A DNA stretch of 64,000 nt from Nocardia anocheti (GTDB lineage Bacteria; Actinomycetota; Actinomycetes; Mycobacteriales; Mycobacteriaceae). This document shows, in pieces, positions 1-8,886 of the stretch (its first letter is position 1; each line of letters opens with the position of its first letter). The stretch spans positions 1 through 64,000 of the forward strand of contig NZ_JAQQFV010000010.1 of NCBI RefSeq assembly GCF_029675105.1. The letters are read 5' to 3'. Under the pieces are notes generated by a model. That model was given only the letters and a program-made list of their open reading frames with translations, searched no databases and was not told the origin of the DNA. Position numbers and translations under genes: made by a program.

Positions 1-5
1 TTTCG

Positions 6-37
6 CGATAGGGGACCCAGATCTGGGTCCCCTATCG
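6..37. terminator. Long perfect palindrome, probable terminator of the upstream gene
   Basis: A 32-base perfect inverted repeat centred on AGATCT (arms begin CGATAGGGGACCC). It precedes the first gene by 130 bases and most likely ends transcription of a gene lying before the window. In M. tuberculosis the gene upstream of this neighbourhood is near tyrS. No T-run follows, as is common in actinomycetes. Confidence 0.6.
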
Positions 38-167
38 GCGTTTCCGGGCCTGGAAAGGGTCCGAGATGCCGGGCGGACGATGCCCCGTCCTCCGCCCGTG
101 GTTGAATTCTTACGGCGGGGCCACCACAACATCTCCCCGGAGGCGGGGAACCTAGAAAGGGATCGCC

Positions 168-3100
168 GTGTCGGAACACAACGACGGACGGAAGCCTTTC
201 CGCCGGGACGGAGACGCCCGCGGTTTCGGCCGACGCGGCGAACCGACCGATCGCCCTCGAGGCAGCCATGGTGACAACCGCGGCGCCGGGCGTGGCGAAG
301 GCGGCGGATTCCGTCGCAATGACGACAACCGCGGCGTCAACCGCGACGACCGTGATCGCGGTGGCGACCGCGGCGGATACCAGGGCCGCAGCGGCTCGAA
401 CGACCGCGGCGGCTTCCGTCGCAACGACGACGACCGTCCCCGTGGGGGCTATCAGAAGCGCGATGACGAGCGCGGCGGTTACCAGAAGCGTGACGATGAG
501 CGCGGCGGCGCCCGCCGTGGTGGCGATGATTCGCGCGGTGGATACCAGGGCCGTAGCGGCTCCGGTGACCGTGGCGGCTTCCGTCGTGACGACGACCGCT
601 CGCGCGGTAGCTCCGACCGTGGTGGCTCCGATCGCGGTGGGTTCCGTCGCGGCGGGGACGATTCCCGTGGCGGATCTGACCGCGGTGGATTCCGCCGTGG
701 TGGCGATGATGCGCGTGGTGGTTCGGATCGTGGTGGGTTCCGTCGCAGCGAGGGCGACCGTGGTGGCTACCAGCGGCGTGACGAAGGCGACCGTGGTGGA
801 TACCAGAAGCGTGATGACGAGCGCGGCGGCTTCCGGCGTGACAGCGGTGACCGTGGTGGTTACCAGGGCCGTAGCGGCTCCGGTGACCGCGGTGGTTTCC
901 GTCGTGACGACGACCGTTCGCGTGGCAGCTCCGACCGGGGTGGTTTCCGCCGGGGCGGCGATGACTCGCGCGGTGGTTCGGACCGTGGCGGCTTCCGTCG
1001 CGATGACGATCGTTCGCGCGGTGGCTACCAGCGTCGCGATGAGGGCGACCGTGGTGGATACCAGAAGCGTGATGACGAGCGCGGTGGTTACCAGAAGCGT
1101 GATGACGAGCGCGGCGGCTTCCGGCGTGACAGCGGTGACCGTGGTGGTTACCAGGGCCGTAGCGGCTCCGGTGACCGCGGTGGTTTCCGTCGTGACGACG
1201 ACCGCTCGCGTGGCAGCTCCGATCGCGGTGGGTTCCGTCGCGGCGGGGACGACTCCCGTGGCGGATCGGACCGCGGTGGATTCCGCCGTGGTGGCGATGA
1301 TGCGCGTGGTGGTTCGGATCGTGGCGGGTTCCGTCGCAACGAGGGTGACCGCGGTGGCTACCAGCGGCGTGACGAAGGCGATCGCGGGGGATATCAGCGT
1401 CGCAACGAAGGGGACCGGGGCGGCTACCAGCGGCGCGACGATGATTCTCGCGGGGGATACCAGAAGCGGGGCGACGATGATCGTTCGCGCGGAGGGTCCG
1501 ATCGCGGCGGGTTCAAGCGCGGCGAGAAGTCCGGTGGGTACCAGCGGCGGGACGAGAACGCTCGTGGTGGGTTCAAGCGTGGTGGTGACGCCGGGCGTAC
1601 CGAGTACGTCGGCGAGGACGGCGCTCCGCTGAACGGCACCTACCGGGAGAAGCGGCGCGAACGCGAAGGTGACGTGCTCGGCGTGATCTCGAGCGGCGCC
1701 GACGAGGATCAGCCCACCGGCGACGCCGTGTCGGATGCCCCCTCCGCCGACCAGCCCGCGTCCACTGTGCAGTCCGATGCCGACTCCGCGTCCCGGAACG
1801 CGGGCGCCGCCGACGCTGCCGACACCCGACAGAGCTCCGGCGAGTCGGCCGAAGCGGTCGACGACCGCAGCGCCGAATCCTCGGCGGACAGCCGTCGCGC
1901 AGAGGCGACTGCCGCCGCCGACAACTCGGCCGATACTCGCGCTGATCGCGAGCCCGGTGACCGCGTCGGCCGTTCGGCAAGTGACCGCGCAGACGACGAC
2001 CGTGACCGCAGCTCGGACGATGTTCGCGCTGACCGTGCGCCCGGTGACCGTACCGGCCGTTCGGCAAGTGACCCCGCCGACGACGACCGCGACCGCAGCT
2101 CGGACGATGCTCGCGCTGACCGCGAGCCCGGTGACCGCACCGGCCGTTCAGCAGGTGACCGCGCGGACGACGACCGTGACCGCAGCTCGGACGATGCTCG
2201 CGCAGACCGTGCGCTCGGCGATCCCGCTGACCGTTCGGCGGACGACCGTGCGGACCGATCGTCGGACGACCGTACTGACCGTTCGGCGGACGACCACGCC
2301 GATCGTTCAGTGGACGACCTCGCGGACGATCGTGCGAGCAATCGCACCGATCGCTCGGCCGACGAGCGGGATGCGGCCGTCGGCGGCCGTGATGAGAACT
2401 CGGCCGATAATCGTGCCGAGCGCGATCGTGGCTACGCGAACGACGATGATCGCGGCCGGTCGGATGACCGGCGCGGTGGCTACGAGCGGGATCGCGGTTC
2501 GCGTTCCGGTGAGTACGAGCGTGAGGATCGGCGACGTGGTGGCGAGGGGGCGCGGACGGCGGGTGGTAGGCCCACCGATCGGCGCAACGCGCGGCCGGAC
2601 GAGCCCGATCTGCCCGAGGACGTGCAGGCCTCCGATCTGGATCCGGCCGTGCGCCGCGATCTGCTGAGCCTGGACAAGAACAACGCCGAGACCGTCGCCC
2701 GGCACATGGTAATGGCCGTCGAGCTGCTCGAGGACGACCCGCGTCTGGCGCTGGCGCACGCGCGGGCGGCGCGGCAGCGGGCCGGTCGCATCGCGGTGGT
2801 GCGGGAGACCGCCGGTGTGGTGGCCTATCACGCCGAGGAATGGGCCGAAGCGCTCTCGGAGCTGCGGACCGCGCGACGCATGTCGGGTGGTTCGGGGCTG
2901 CTGGCCGTGATGGCCGACTGCGAACGCGGTCTGGGCCGTCCGGAACGGGCGATCGAGCTCGGACGCAGCGAGGAAGCCCAGCGGCTCAGCGGTGACGAGG
3001 CCACCGAGCTGCGCATCGTGGTCGCGGGCGCGCGCATGGACCTGGGACAGTTCGACCAGGCCGTGGTGACCCTGCAGACCCCGGACCTGGACCCCTCCCG

Positions 3101-3266
3101 CACCGGTTCCGCAGCCGCTCGCCTGTTCTACGCCTACGCCGACGCCCTGGTGGCGGCGGGGCGCACCGAGGACGGCCTGCAGTGGTTCCTCAATGCCGCC
3201 GCGGCCGACGAGGACGGCGAAACCGACGCCGAGGAGCGCGCGGCGGAACTCACCGGCGGCGCCTAG
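168..3266 (+). CDS. TPR-like protein with a giant Arg-Gly-rich repeat N-terminus (Rv1691-type)
   Basis: The protein has 1032 residues, start GTG at 168 with AGAAAGGG upstream. Residues ~1-490 are a low-complexity array of RGG-box units (GGFRRDD, GGYQKRD, GGSDRGG). Residues ~510-815 are a second disordered Ser/Asp/Ala/Arg region with 29-residue repeats. Only the last ~215 residues look folded: helical, Ala/Leu-rich hairpins of TPR type (LALAHARAA, AEEWAEALSEL). The position next to the HAD gene and tlyA matches Rv1691, a TPR protein of about 250 residues, so roughly 800 residues are extra. RGG boxes generally bind RNA and promote condensates; that role here is inference. The exact function of the TPR part is unknown. 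Confidence 0.85.
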   Translation: MSEHNDGRKPFRRDGDARGFGRRGEPTDRPRGSHGDNRGAGRGEGGGFRRNDDNRGVNRDDRDRGGDRGGYQGRSGSNDRGGFRRNDDDRPRGGYQKRDDERGGYQKRDDERGGARRGGDDSRGGYQGRSGSGDRGGFRRDDDRSRGSSDRGGSDRGGFRRGGDDSRGGSDRGGFRRGGDDARGGSDRGGFRRSEGDRGGYQRRDEGDRGGYQKRDDERGGFRRDSGDRGGYQGRSGSGDRGGFRRDDDRSRGSSDRGGFRRGGDDSRGGSDRGGFRRDDDRSRGGYQRRDEGDRGGYQKRDDERGGYQKRDDERGGFRRDSGDRGGYQGRSGSGDRGGFRRDDDRSRGSSDRGGFRRGGDDSRGGSDRGGFRRGGDDARGGSDRGGFRRNEGDRGGYQRRDEGDRGGYQRRNEGDRGGYQRRDDDSRGGYQKRGDDDRSRGGSDRGGFKRGEKSGGYQRRDENARGGFKRGGDAGRTEYVGEDGAPLNGTYREKRREREGDVLGVISSGADEDQPTGDAVSDAPSADQPASTVQSDADSASRNAGAADAADTRQSSGESAEAVDDRSAESSADSRRAEATAAADNSADTRADREPGDRVGRSASDRADDDRDRSSDDVRADRAPGDRTGRSASDPADDDRDRSSDDARADREPGDRTGRSAGDRADDDRDRSSDDARADRALGDPADRSADDRADRSSDDRTDRSADDHADRSVDDLADDRASNRTDRSADERDAAVGGRDENSADNRAERDRGYANDDDRGRSDDRRGGYERDRGSRSGEYEREDRRRGGEGARTAGGRPTDRRNARPDEPDLPEDVQASDLDPAVRRDLLSLDKNNAETVARHMVMAVELLEDDPRLALAHARAARQRAGRIAVVRETAGVVAYHAEEWAEALSELRTARRMSGGSGLLAVMADCERGLGRPERAIELGRSEEAQRLSGDEATELRIVVAGARMDLGQFDQAVVTLQTPDLDPSRTGSAAARLFYAYADALVAAGRTEDGLQWFLNAAAADEDGETDAEERAAELTGGA
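240..1610 (+). repeat. RGG-coding repeat array with super-repeats
   Basis: The DNA consists of short units encoding GGFRRDD, GGYQKRDDER and GGSDRGG variants. They are grouped in larger modules: a stretch starting near 811 recurs almost unchanged 288 bases later near 1099, and a related module starts near 540. The length is a multiple of three, so expansion or contraction by recombination would keep the frame. Because of the repeat, a neighbouring frame stays open for over 1.3 kb with an Ala/Val/Thr composition; that frame is not a gene. Confidence 0.85.
1941..2335 (+). repeat. 87-base tandem repeat coding a 29-residue acidic/Arg unit
   Basis: At least three consecutive 87-base units start near 1941, 2028 and 2115. 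They encode units of the form RADREPGDRxGRSA followed by SDRADDDRDRSSDD. The array then decays into shorter DDRADRS-like repeats. The unit is charge-balanced (Arg against Asp) and unlike the Gly-rich array upstream. Confidence 0.75.
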
Positions 3267-3275
3267 TCAGCCAAC

Positions 3276-3320
3276 CGGCCGCGGTTCGGCCCCGGATCAC
3301 CCGGGCCCGAACCGCGGCCG
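3276..3320 (+). terminator. Stem-loop terminator after the RGG/TPR gene
   Basis: Perfect 14-base arms CGGCCGCGGTTCGG / CCGAACCGCGGCCG (3276-3289 and 3307-3320) lie ten bases after the stop codon. No T-run follows, which is usual for actinomycete intrinsic terminators. Confidence 0.65.
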
Positions 3321-3394
3321 TTGCTGTGTCCGAGCCCAGAACAGCCCACGACCGGACCTCGTCTCTCCTCCACCTCGTCGTCGGCGATGGGAGC

Positions 3395-3568
3395 GGGGAT
3401 GAAGCGCGGCACCCCGGGCGGTCGGAACTCACTCCGCGCCGATCGACCCCGCGCGACGGTTCCCGGACCGCCCGGCATGGACCTCAACTGTCACGCCGGG
3501 GCGGAGGCAGGGGTGAAGTGGGTCACCCCGGGCGACCGAACCTCGCACACCCGGCACCGATCGACCCG
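3395..3568. repeat. Imperfect ~57-base direct repeat in the gene-free stretch 3267-3689
   Basis: Copies at about 3395-3450 and 3510-3568 share blocks such as CACCCCGGGCG and CCGATCGACCC. The 420-base intergenic region otherwise contains only the terminator at its left end and the leader of the next gene. No convincing ORF or RNA gene was recognised. Confidence 0.5.
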
Positions 3569-3689
3569 GCATGCTCGATCATGAAGAGGGCGAGGGCGAT
3601 TCGACGGCGGCGCGAGCCGGAACCTGTCGGTGGCCTCGCCTAGGGTCGCAGACGTACTCGGCCCGGCAGCGACGACGGAGTGAGGGTGT

Positions 3690-4583
3690 GTGAACCGGCT
3701 ACGCGATCTGTATGACGCTCTGCTGCTCGATCTGGACGGCACGCTGTACCGCGGGCCCGACGTGATCGTCGGCGCGCCCGAAGCGCTCGTGCCCGACGGG
3801 AATTCGGCCCAGCGGCTGATCTATGTCACCAACAACGCCTCCCGAGGGCCGGGCCAGGTCGCCGATCACCTGGTGGAGCTGGGCTATCCGGCCTCGACCG
3901 ACGATGTGGTGACCAGCGCCCAGGCCGCGGCGGGGATGCTCGCCGAGCGGCTGGAGCCGGGTGCCCAGGTGCTGGTGGTCGGCACCGAGGACCTGGCCGC
4001 GGAGGTCAAGGCGGTGGGGCTGGTCCCCGTGCGCGGTTTCGGTGAGACGCCGCCCGCCGCCGTCGTCCAGGGGCACTCGCCCACGACGGCGTGGCCCGAC
4101 CTGGCCGAAGCCGCCTACGCGCTCCGCGACGGCGCGCTCTGGATCGCCACCAACGCCGACCGCACCCTGCCCAACGAGCGTGGACTCGCCCCGGGCAACG
4201 GCGCGATGGTCGCCGCGCTCAAGGCCGCCACCGACCGGGAACCGCTGGTCGCGGGCAAGCCGTACGCGCCGCTCATGCGCGACGCGCTGGACCGTTCGGG
4301 CGCGCGGAAGCCGCTGGTGGTGGGCGACCGGCTCGACACCGATATCGAGGGCGCCCACGGCCTCGGTCTCGACTCGCTGCTCGTGCTCACCGGTGTCAGC
4401 ACCCTCGACGACGTGTGTACCGCGCCACCGGAGCGGATCCCCAGCTATATCGCCGAATCCCTCGACGCACTCAATACCGAGCCGCTCGCGGAGTCCGTGG
4501 CGCCGTCGGCGGTCGCGGAGCTGTTGCGACAGCACCCCGGCCGGGCCGTACGGGTGCGCGCGGCCGATCCGGAAATCCGATAG
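3690..4583 (+). CDS. HAD-IIA family hydrolase (NagD/PGP-like phosphatase, Rv1692-type)
   Basis: A 297-residue protein starting at GTG 3690. HAD motif I is LLLDLDGTLYRG with Asp14 and Asp16, motif II is YVTNNAS (Thr47), the catalytic Lys lies in AGKPYAP near residue 190, and motif IV is VGDRLDTDIEGA. This is the C2-cap HAD-IIA arrangement of NagD, 4-nitrophenyl phosphatase and phosphoglycolate phosphatase. The M. tuberculosis counterpart has been linked to glycerol-phosphate turnover. The substrate cannot be told from the sequence. It is co-directional with the small gene and tlyA that follow. Confidence 0.9.
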   Translation: MNRLRDLYDALLLDLDGTLYRGPDVIVGAPEALVPDGNSAQRLIYVTNNASRGPGQVADHLVELGYPASTDDVVTSAQAAAGMLAERLEPGAQVLVVGTEDLAAEVKAVGLVPVRGFGETPPAAVVQGHSPTTAWPDLAEAAYALRDGALWIATNADRTLPNERGLAPGNGAMVAALKAATDREPLVAGKPYAPLMRDALDRSGARKPLVVGDRLDTDIEGAHGLGLDSLLVLTGVSTLDDVCTAPPERIPSYIAESLDALNTEPLAESVAPSAVAELLRQHPGRAVRVRAADPEIR

Positions 4584-4596
4584 CGTTGAGCCCACG

Positions 4597-4869
4597 ATGA
4601 GTACTCCGAGTTCACCGCCGACCGGCGCGTCGCAGCCACCCCGTCCCGGTATCCCCCTGCCGGGCAGTCACCTGGCGGGCCAGGAACCGGCCGACCCGAA
4701 CCGGATCAGGTCCGAGGTCGACGCGCTGCTCGCCGAGCTCGGACCCCGGCCCACCGCGGGCCCCGCGGAGAACACCGAGACCGGGGCCGACATCACCCGC
4801 CGCGCGCGCATCCTCGAACAGGCGCACGAGGTGCTGGTGGACGCCCTGGCGACAGTGGACAAGATCTGA
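4597..4869 (+). CDS. Small conserved actinobacterial protein (Rv1693-type)
   Basis: A 90-residue protein starting at ATG 4597. The first ~35 residues are Pro/Ser-rich and disordered. The C-terminal half (IRSEVDALLAEL and ILEQAHEVLVDALATVDKI) predicts two amphipathic helices. Its place between the HAD phosphatase and tlyA matches Rv1693. It ends two bases before the tlyA GTG, so the two are translationally coupled. No function is known; the shape suggests a small helical adaptor. Confidence 0.8.
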   Translation: MSTPSSPPTGASQPPRPGIPLPGSHLAGQEPADPNRIRSEVDALLAELGPRPTAGPAENTETGADITRRARILEQAHEVLVDALATVDKI

Positions 4870-4870
4870 G

Positions 4871-5692
4871 GTGGCCAGGCGAGCGCGCGTGGACGCCGAA
4901 CTGGTTCGCCGCGGATTGGCGCGATCGCGGGAACACGCGGTCGAGTTGATCGGCGCGGGCCGCGTCCTGATCGCCGGAACCGTCGCGGTGAAACCGGCGA
5001 CGGCCGTGGAGGCCAACACCCCGCTGATCGTGCGGGAGGAACCCGACGAGGTGTCCTGGGCCTCGCGCGGCGCGCACAAGCTGCTCGGCGCGCTCGAGGC
5101 GTTCGAGCCGCAGGGCGTGAGTGCTGCCGGGAAGCGGTGCCTGGACGCGGGCGCGTCGACCGGCGGGTTCACCGATGTGCTGCTCGAGCGCGGGGCGCGG
5201 GAGGTGGCCGCGGTCGATGTGGGCTACGGACAGTTGATCTGGCGGTTGCAGAACGACGATCGGGTGCGGGTGTTCGACCGCACCAATGTCCGCAACATCA
5301 CCCCCGAGATCATCGGTGGCACAGTCGAAGTGGTGGTGGGCGACCTCTCGTTCATCTCGTTGGGCCTGGTGCTGCCCGCGCTCGCGGCCTGCGCGGCCGA
5401 CGGCGCCGATCTGCTGCCGATGGTGAAACCGCAGTTCGAGGTCGGTAAGGAGCGCGTCGGCGCGGGCGGTGTGGTGCGTGATCCGGCGTTGCGCGCCGAG
5501 GTCGTGACCGATGTCGCCGCGGCCGCGGCCGCGCTGGGTCTGCGGACCGAGGGCGTGGTGGCGAGTCCGCTGCCGGGACCGTCGGGCAATGTGGAGTACT
5601 TCCTGTGGCTGCGCAAGGTCGGCCCGTTCGACTACGACGCCGAGCGGGTGGCCGCGCTGGTCGCGAAGGCCGTCGAGGAGGGTCCGCAGTGA
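4871..5692 (+). CDS. tlyA: 16S/23S rRNA (cytidine-2'-O)-methyltransferase TlyA
   Basis: The protein has 273 residues, starts at GTG and matches the usual family length (268 in M. tuberculosis). Residues 1-60 form an S4 RNA-binding domain, a short linker VSWASRGAHKL follows, and an FtsJ-like SAM methyltransferase has its binding loop LDAGASTGGF at 91-100. The motif KPQFEVGKERVG is also present. The family 2'-O-methylates 16S and 23S rRNA cytidines, and loss of it gives capreomycin/viomycin resistance in mycobacteria. The stop overlaps the nadK start (GTGA). Confidence 0.95.
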   Translation: MARRARVDAELVRRGLARSREHAVELIGAGRVLIAGTVAVKPATAVEANTPLIVREEPDEVSWASRGAHKLLGALEAFEPQGVSAAGKRCLDAGASTGGFTDVLLERGAREVAAVDVGYGQLIWRLQNDDRVRVFDRTNVRNITPEIIGGTVEVVVGDLSFISLGLVLPALAACAADGADLLPMVKPQFEVGKERVGAGGVVRDPALRAEVVTDVAAAAAALGLRTEGVVASPLPGPSGNVEYFLWLRKVGPFDYDAERVAALVAKAVEEGPQ

Positions 5693-6633
5693 GCACGCAC
5701 GCCGGGGACCGGGAGATCCTGCTCGTCGCCCATCCGGGGCGCGCGGAGATCATCGAGACCGCGCACCGGGTGGCCAAGATCTTCGCCGCGGCCGGGATCT
5801 GCCTGCGGGTGCTGGCCGACGAGGCCGACAGCACTCGCTTCGAGGACGAACCCGCCGGTTATCCGGTGCGGGTGGTGCCGCACAGCCCGTCGGCCGCCCT
5901 CGGCTGCGAGATGGTGCTGGCCCTCGGTGGTGACGGCACGTTCCTGCGGGCCGCCGAACTCGGCAGGCCCAGCGGGGTGCCGGTGCTCGGGATCAATCTG
6001 GGGCGCATCGGGTTTCTCACCGAGGCCGAGGCCGAGCATCTCGACGAGGCGCTCGCGCAGGTCGTCGACCGGGACTATCGCGTCGAGGATCGGATGACCA
6101 TCGACGTCACCGTCCGCGTCGACGACGTGGTGGCCGAACGCGGCTGGGCGCTCAACGAGGCCAGCATCGAGAACGCCCAGCGCATGGGGGTGCTCGAGGT
6201 GGCGCTCGAGGTCGACGGCAGGCCGGTGTCGTCGTTCGGCTGCGACGGCGTCCTCGTCTCGACGCCCACCGGGTCCACCGCCTACGCGTTCTCGGCGGGC
6301 GGGCCGGTGGTGTGGCCGGAGCTCGAGGCGATGCTGGTGATTCCCAGCAACGCCCACGCCCTGTTCGCCCGGCCGCTGGTGATCAGCCCGGAATCGCATA
6401 TCGCGGTGGAGGCCGTGGCGACCGGACACGACGCGATCGTGTTCCTCGACGGCAGGCGCACGCTGGGCCTGCCGCGTGGGGGACGCGTCGAAGTGGTGCG
6501 TGGCGCCCGGCCGGTGCGCTGGGTGCGGCTGGATTCGGCGCCCTTCGCCGACCGGATGGTGCGCAAGTTCCAGTTACCGGTGACGGGCTGGCGGGGCAGA
6601 AAGGACACCGATGCTGACCGAGATCAGAATTGA
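5689..6633 (+). CDS. nadK: NAD kinase
   Basis: Phosphorylates NAD to NADP. GTG 5689 was chosen because GAGGAGG lies in front of it and it overlaps the tlyA stop in the GTGA pattern; an in-frame upstream extension would run inside tlyA. The protein has 314 residues. Family motifs are clear: GGDGTFLRAAEL (GGDGT at 80-84), NE near 156, and TPTGSTAYAFSAGGP at 192-206. The C-terminus overlaps recN by 23 bases. This is the Rv1695 position. Confidence 0.95.
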   Translation: MSTHAGDREILLVAHPGRAEIIETAHRVAKIFAAAGICLRVLADEADSTRFEDEPAGYPVRVVPHSPSAALGCEMVLALGGDGTFLRAAELGRPSGVPVLGINLGRIGFLTEAEAEHLDEALAQVVDRDYRVEDRMTIDVTVRVDDVVAERGWALNEASIENAQRMGVLEVALEVDGRPVSSFGCDGVLVSTPTGSTAYAFSAGGPVVWPELEAMLVIPSNAHALFARPLVISPESHIAVEAVATGHDAIVFLDGRRTLGLPRGGRVEVVRGARPVRWVRLDSAPFADRMVRKFQLPVTGWRGRKDTDADRDQN

Positions 6634-8380
6634 CGGACTCGGCGTCATCTCGACGGCCACCGCGCAGTTCCACGCGGGACTGACCGTGCTCACCGGCGAG
6701 ACCGGCGCGGGCAAGACCATGGTGGTCACCAGCCTGCACCTGCTCAGCGGTGCGCGGGCCGACGCGGGACGGGTGCGGCTGGGCGCGGCCAAGGCCGTGG
6801 TCGAGGGCCGGTTCGTGGTCGATGACGTCAACGACGCGGCGCGGGCCGCGGTGCACGAGGTGCTGGAGTCGGCGGCCGCCGAGGCCGACGAGGACGGCAG
6901 CGTGATCGCGGTGCGCACCGTCAACAGTGACGGGCGCTCGCGCGCGCACCTGGGTGGTCGCGGGGTGCCCGCGGCGGTGCTCGGGGAGTTCACCTCACGG
7001 CTGCTGACCGTGCACGGACAGAACGACCAGTTGCGCCTGCAGCGTCCCGAACAGCAGCTGGCCGCGCTGGACCAGTTCGCCGGTGACGGCGTGGCCGGGC
7101 TGCTGCGCAAGTATCAGGTGCACCGCCGGACCTGGCTGGACGCGCGTGCCGAACTCCTGGAGCGCACCGCCCGCAGCCGGGAGTTGGCGCTCGAGGCGGA
7201 TCGGCTCAAGCATTCGCTGGCCGAGATCGACGGCATCGCCCCGGAACCCGGTGAGGACGAACGGCTCGTCGCCGAGATCCGCAGGCTCAGCGACCTGGAC
7301 TCGCTGCGGGAGGCGGCGGTCGCCGCGCACGAGGCGCTGTCCGGTCCGGGGGAGGAACCCGTCGACGGCGGGGGCGTCCTCGACCTGCTCGGCGGTGCCA
7401 GGGCCCGCCTGGACTCGGCCGACGATCCCGCGCTGACCGCGCTCGCGCCGCGCCTTGGCGAGGCGATCGCCGTGGTCGTCGACGTGACCACCGAGATCAG
7501 CGGTTATCTGTCGGAACTGCCGTCGGATCCCGGCGCGCTGGACTCGATGCTCACCCGCCAGGCCGAACTGAAATCGCTGACCCGCAAATACGCTCCCGAT
7601 ATCGACGGGGTGATCGCCTGGGCCGACGAATCCCGCGCCCGCCTGGACTCGCTCGACGTGTCCGAGGACGCGCTGGCCAAGCTGGCCGCCGAGGTGGAGA
7701 CCGCCGCGGGCAAGGTGCGCGAGGCCGCTCGCAAGCTCAGTGCCGCGCGGACGAAGGCGGCGGGCAAGCTGGCCACGGCGGTGAGTACCGAACTGGGTGG
7801 GCTGGCCATGGGCAAGGCACGCCTGGAGGTGCAGGTGCGGCCGATGCCCGCCGGAGCGCAGGATTCCGCGCCGCTCGAGATCGACGGAGTCGCGGTGCAC
7901 GCGGGGGCCGCCGGGGTCGACGAGGTGGAGTTCCGGCTCTCGGCGCATTCGGGCGCGCAGTCGCTGCCGCTGAGCAAGAGCGCCTCCGGCGGTGAACTCT
8001 CGCGGGTGATGCTGGCGCTGGAAGTGGTGCTGGCCGGGTCCGATCACGGCGCGACGATGGTGTTCGACGAGGTCGACGCCGGTGTCGGTGGCCGGGCCGC
8101 GGTGGAGATCGGCAAGCGGCTGGCTCGCCTGGCCCGCACCCATCAGGTGATCGTGGTGACCCATCTGCCGCAGGTGGCGGCCTTCGCCGACACCCATCTC
8201 GTCGTGAACAAGTCCGACGACGGAAAAGGCAAGGTGGACAGCGGCGTTCGCACGCTCACCGACGAGGAACGCGTGGTGGAACTCGCCCGCATGCTCGCGG
8301 GTCTCGACGACACCGAGACCGGCCGCGCGCACGCGGAGGAACTGCTGGAAACCGCCAGGGCGGAGCGGACTCCGGCCTGA
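6611..8380 (+). CDS. recN: DNA repair protein RecN
   Basis: An SMC-like ATPase of 589 residues acting in double-strand-break repair. Walker A is GETGAGKT at 29-36, the ABC signature SASGGELSR lies near 460, Walker B is MVFDEVDAGVGG, and the family motif THLPQVAAFADTHLVV follows. The middle ~300 residues are coiled-coil-forming. ATG 6611 lies inside the 3' end of nadK, so the genes are coupled. A stem-loop follows the stop. Confidence 0.96.
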   Translation: MLTEIRIDGLGVISTATAQFHAGLTVLTGETGAGKTMVVTSLHLLSGARADAGRVRLGAAKAVVEGRFVVDDVNDAARAAVHEVLESAAAEADEDGSVIAVRTVNSDGRSRAHLGGRGVPAAVLGEFTSRLLTVHGQNDQLRLQRPEQQLAALDQFAGDGVAGLLRKYQVHRRTWLDARAELLERTARSRELALEADRLKHSLAEIDGIAPEPGEDERLVAEIRRLSDLDSLREAAVAAHEALSGPGEEPVDGGGVLDLLGGARARLDSADDPALTALAPRLGEAIAVVVDVTTEISGYLSELPSDPGALDSMLTRQAELKSLTRKYAPDIDGVIAWADESRARLDSLDVSEDALAKLAAEVETAAGKVREAARKLSAARTKAAGKLATAVSTELGGLAMGKARLEVQVRPMPAGAQDSAPLEIDGVAVHAGAAGVDEVEFRLSAHSGAQSLPLSKSASGGELSRVMLALEVVLAGSDHGATMVFDEVDAGVGGRAAVEIGKRLARLARTHQVIVVTHLPQVAAFADTHLVVNKSDDGKGKVDSGVRTLTDEERVVELARMLAGLDDTETGRAHAEELLETARAERTPA

Positions 8381-8385
8381 GCCGA

Positions 8386-8413
8386 GGCCGCCCGCGCACG
8401 GGTGCGGGCGGCC
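8386..8413. terminator. Bidirectional stem-loop between recN and the SRPBCC gene
   Basis: Perfect 10-base arms GGCCGCCCGC / GCGGGCGGCC with an 8-base loop in the 40-base gap between two convergent genes. Confidence 0.7.
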
Positions 8414-8420
8414 CCGAGGC

Positions 8421-8840
8421 TCACTTCAGGGCTTTGCGGACGCCACCGAGCAGCTGGTTGGTGAGCTGACGCAGACCGAACTCGAGCACCGGCGCGGGCA
8501 CGGGCAGCGATGGCTCGGAATCCATGGTGTAGACCACGCGGGTGCCGCCGGTGCTGGTGTCGGCGAAGGTGACGGTGCCGACGTGGCGCTTCACCGGGGC
8601 GCCCTTGACGATCTTGTATTCCATCCGCTCACCGGGGACCAGCGCGGTGGTCTCCTCGGTGACGGCGACCTTGCCCAGGCCGAGGGTGTACTGGGCGCCG
8701 ACGCCGGTGGCCGGGTCGCCCGGCTTGACCAGCTTCACATTGACCGGCAGGTACGGGCTGACGCTCTCACGCTCGGTGAAAAGGCGGTACACGATATCGC
8801 GAGGGGCGTCGAAAACCGTCTCGACGGTGCTGCGGGGCAT
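8421..8840 (-). CDS. SRPBCC family protein (polyketide cyclase/START-like)
   Basis: The protein has 139 residues from the ATG at 8840, which has GGAGACCTCC directly upstream; an in-frame extension further upstream has no family similarity. It begins STVETVFDAPRDIVYRLFTE, the typical first strand and helix of the START/Bet v1 fold, followed by alternating strands and a long C-terminal helix. Such proteins form a hydrophobic pocket for lipids or aromatic ligands. The ligand is unknown. This gene and the next two are not part of the conserved recN-steA neighbourhood. Confidence 0.8.
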   Translation of the reverse strand: MPRSTVETVFDAPRDIVYRLFTERESVSPYLPVNVKLVKPGDPATGVGAQYTLGLGKVAVTEETTALVPGERMEYKIVKGAPVKRHVGTVTFADTSTGGTRVVYTMDSEPSLPVPAPVLEFGLRQLTNQLLGGVRKALK

Positions 8841-8886
8841 GGAGGTCTCCTGTCCGAGATGTCTGTGACCCGCAGCATACGGGTAC

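Noticed and set aside
540..1330. CRISPR array
   Set aside because: The repeats are in-frame coding units of variable length and have no unique spacers.
268..1632. A 454-codon Ala/Val/Thr-rich open frame inside the first gene
   Set aside because: It is the +1 frame of the RGG repeat DNA. The repeat keeps stops away, its composition is artificial, and it lacks a ribosome binding site.
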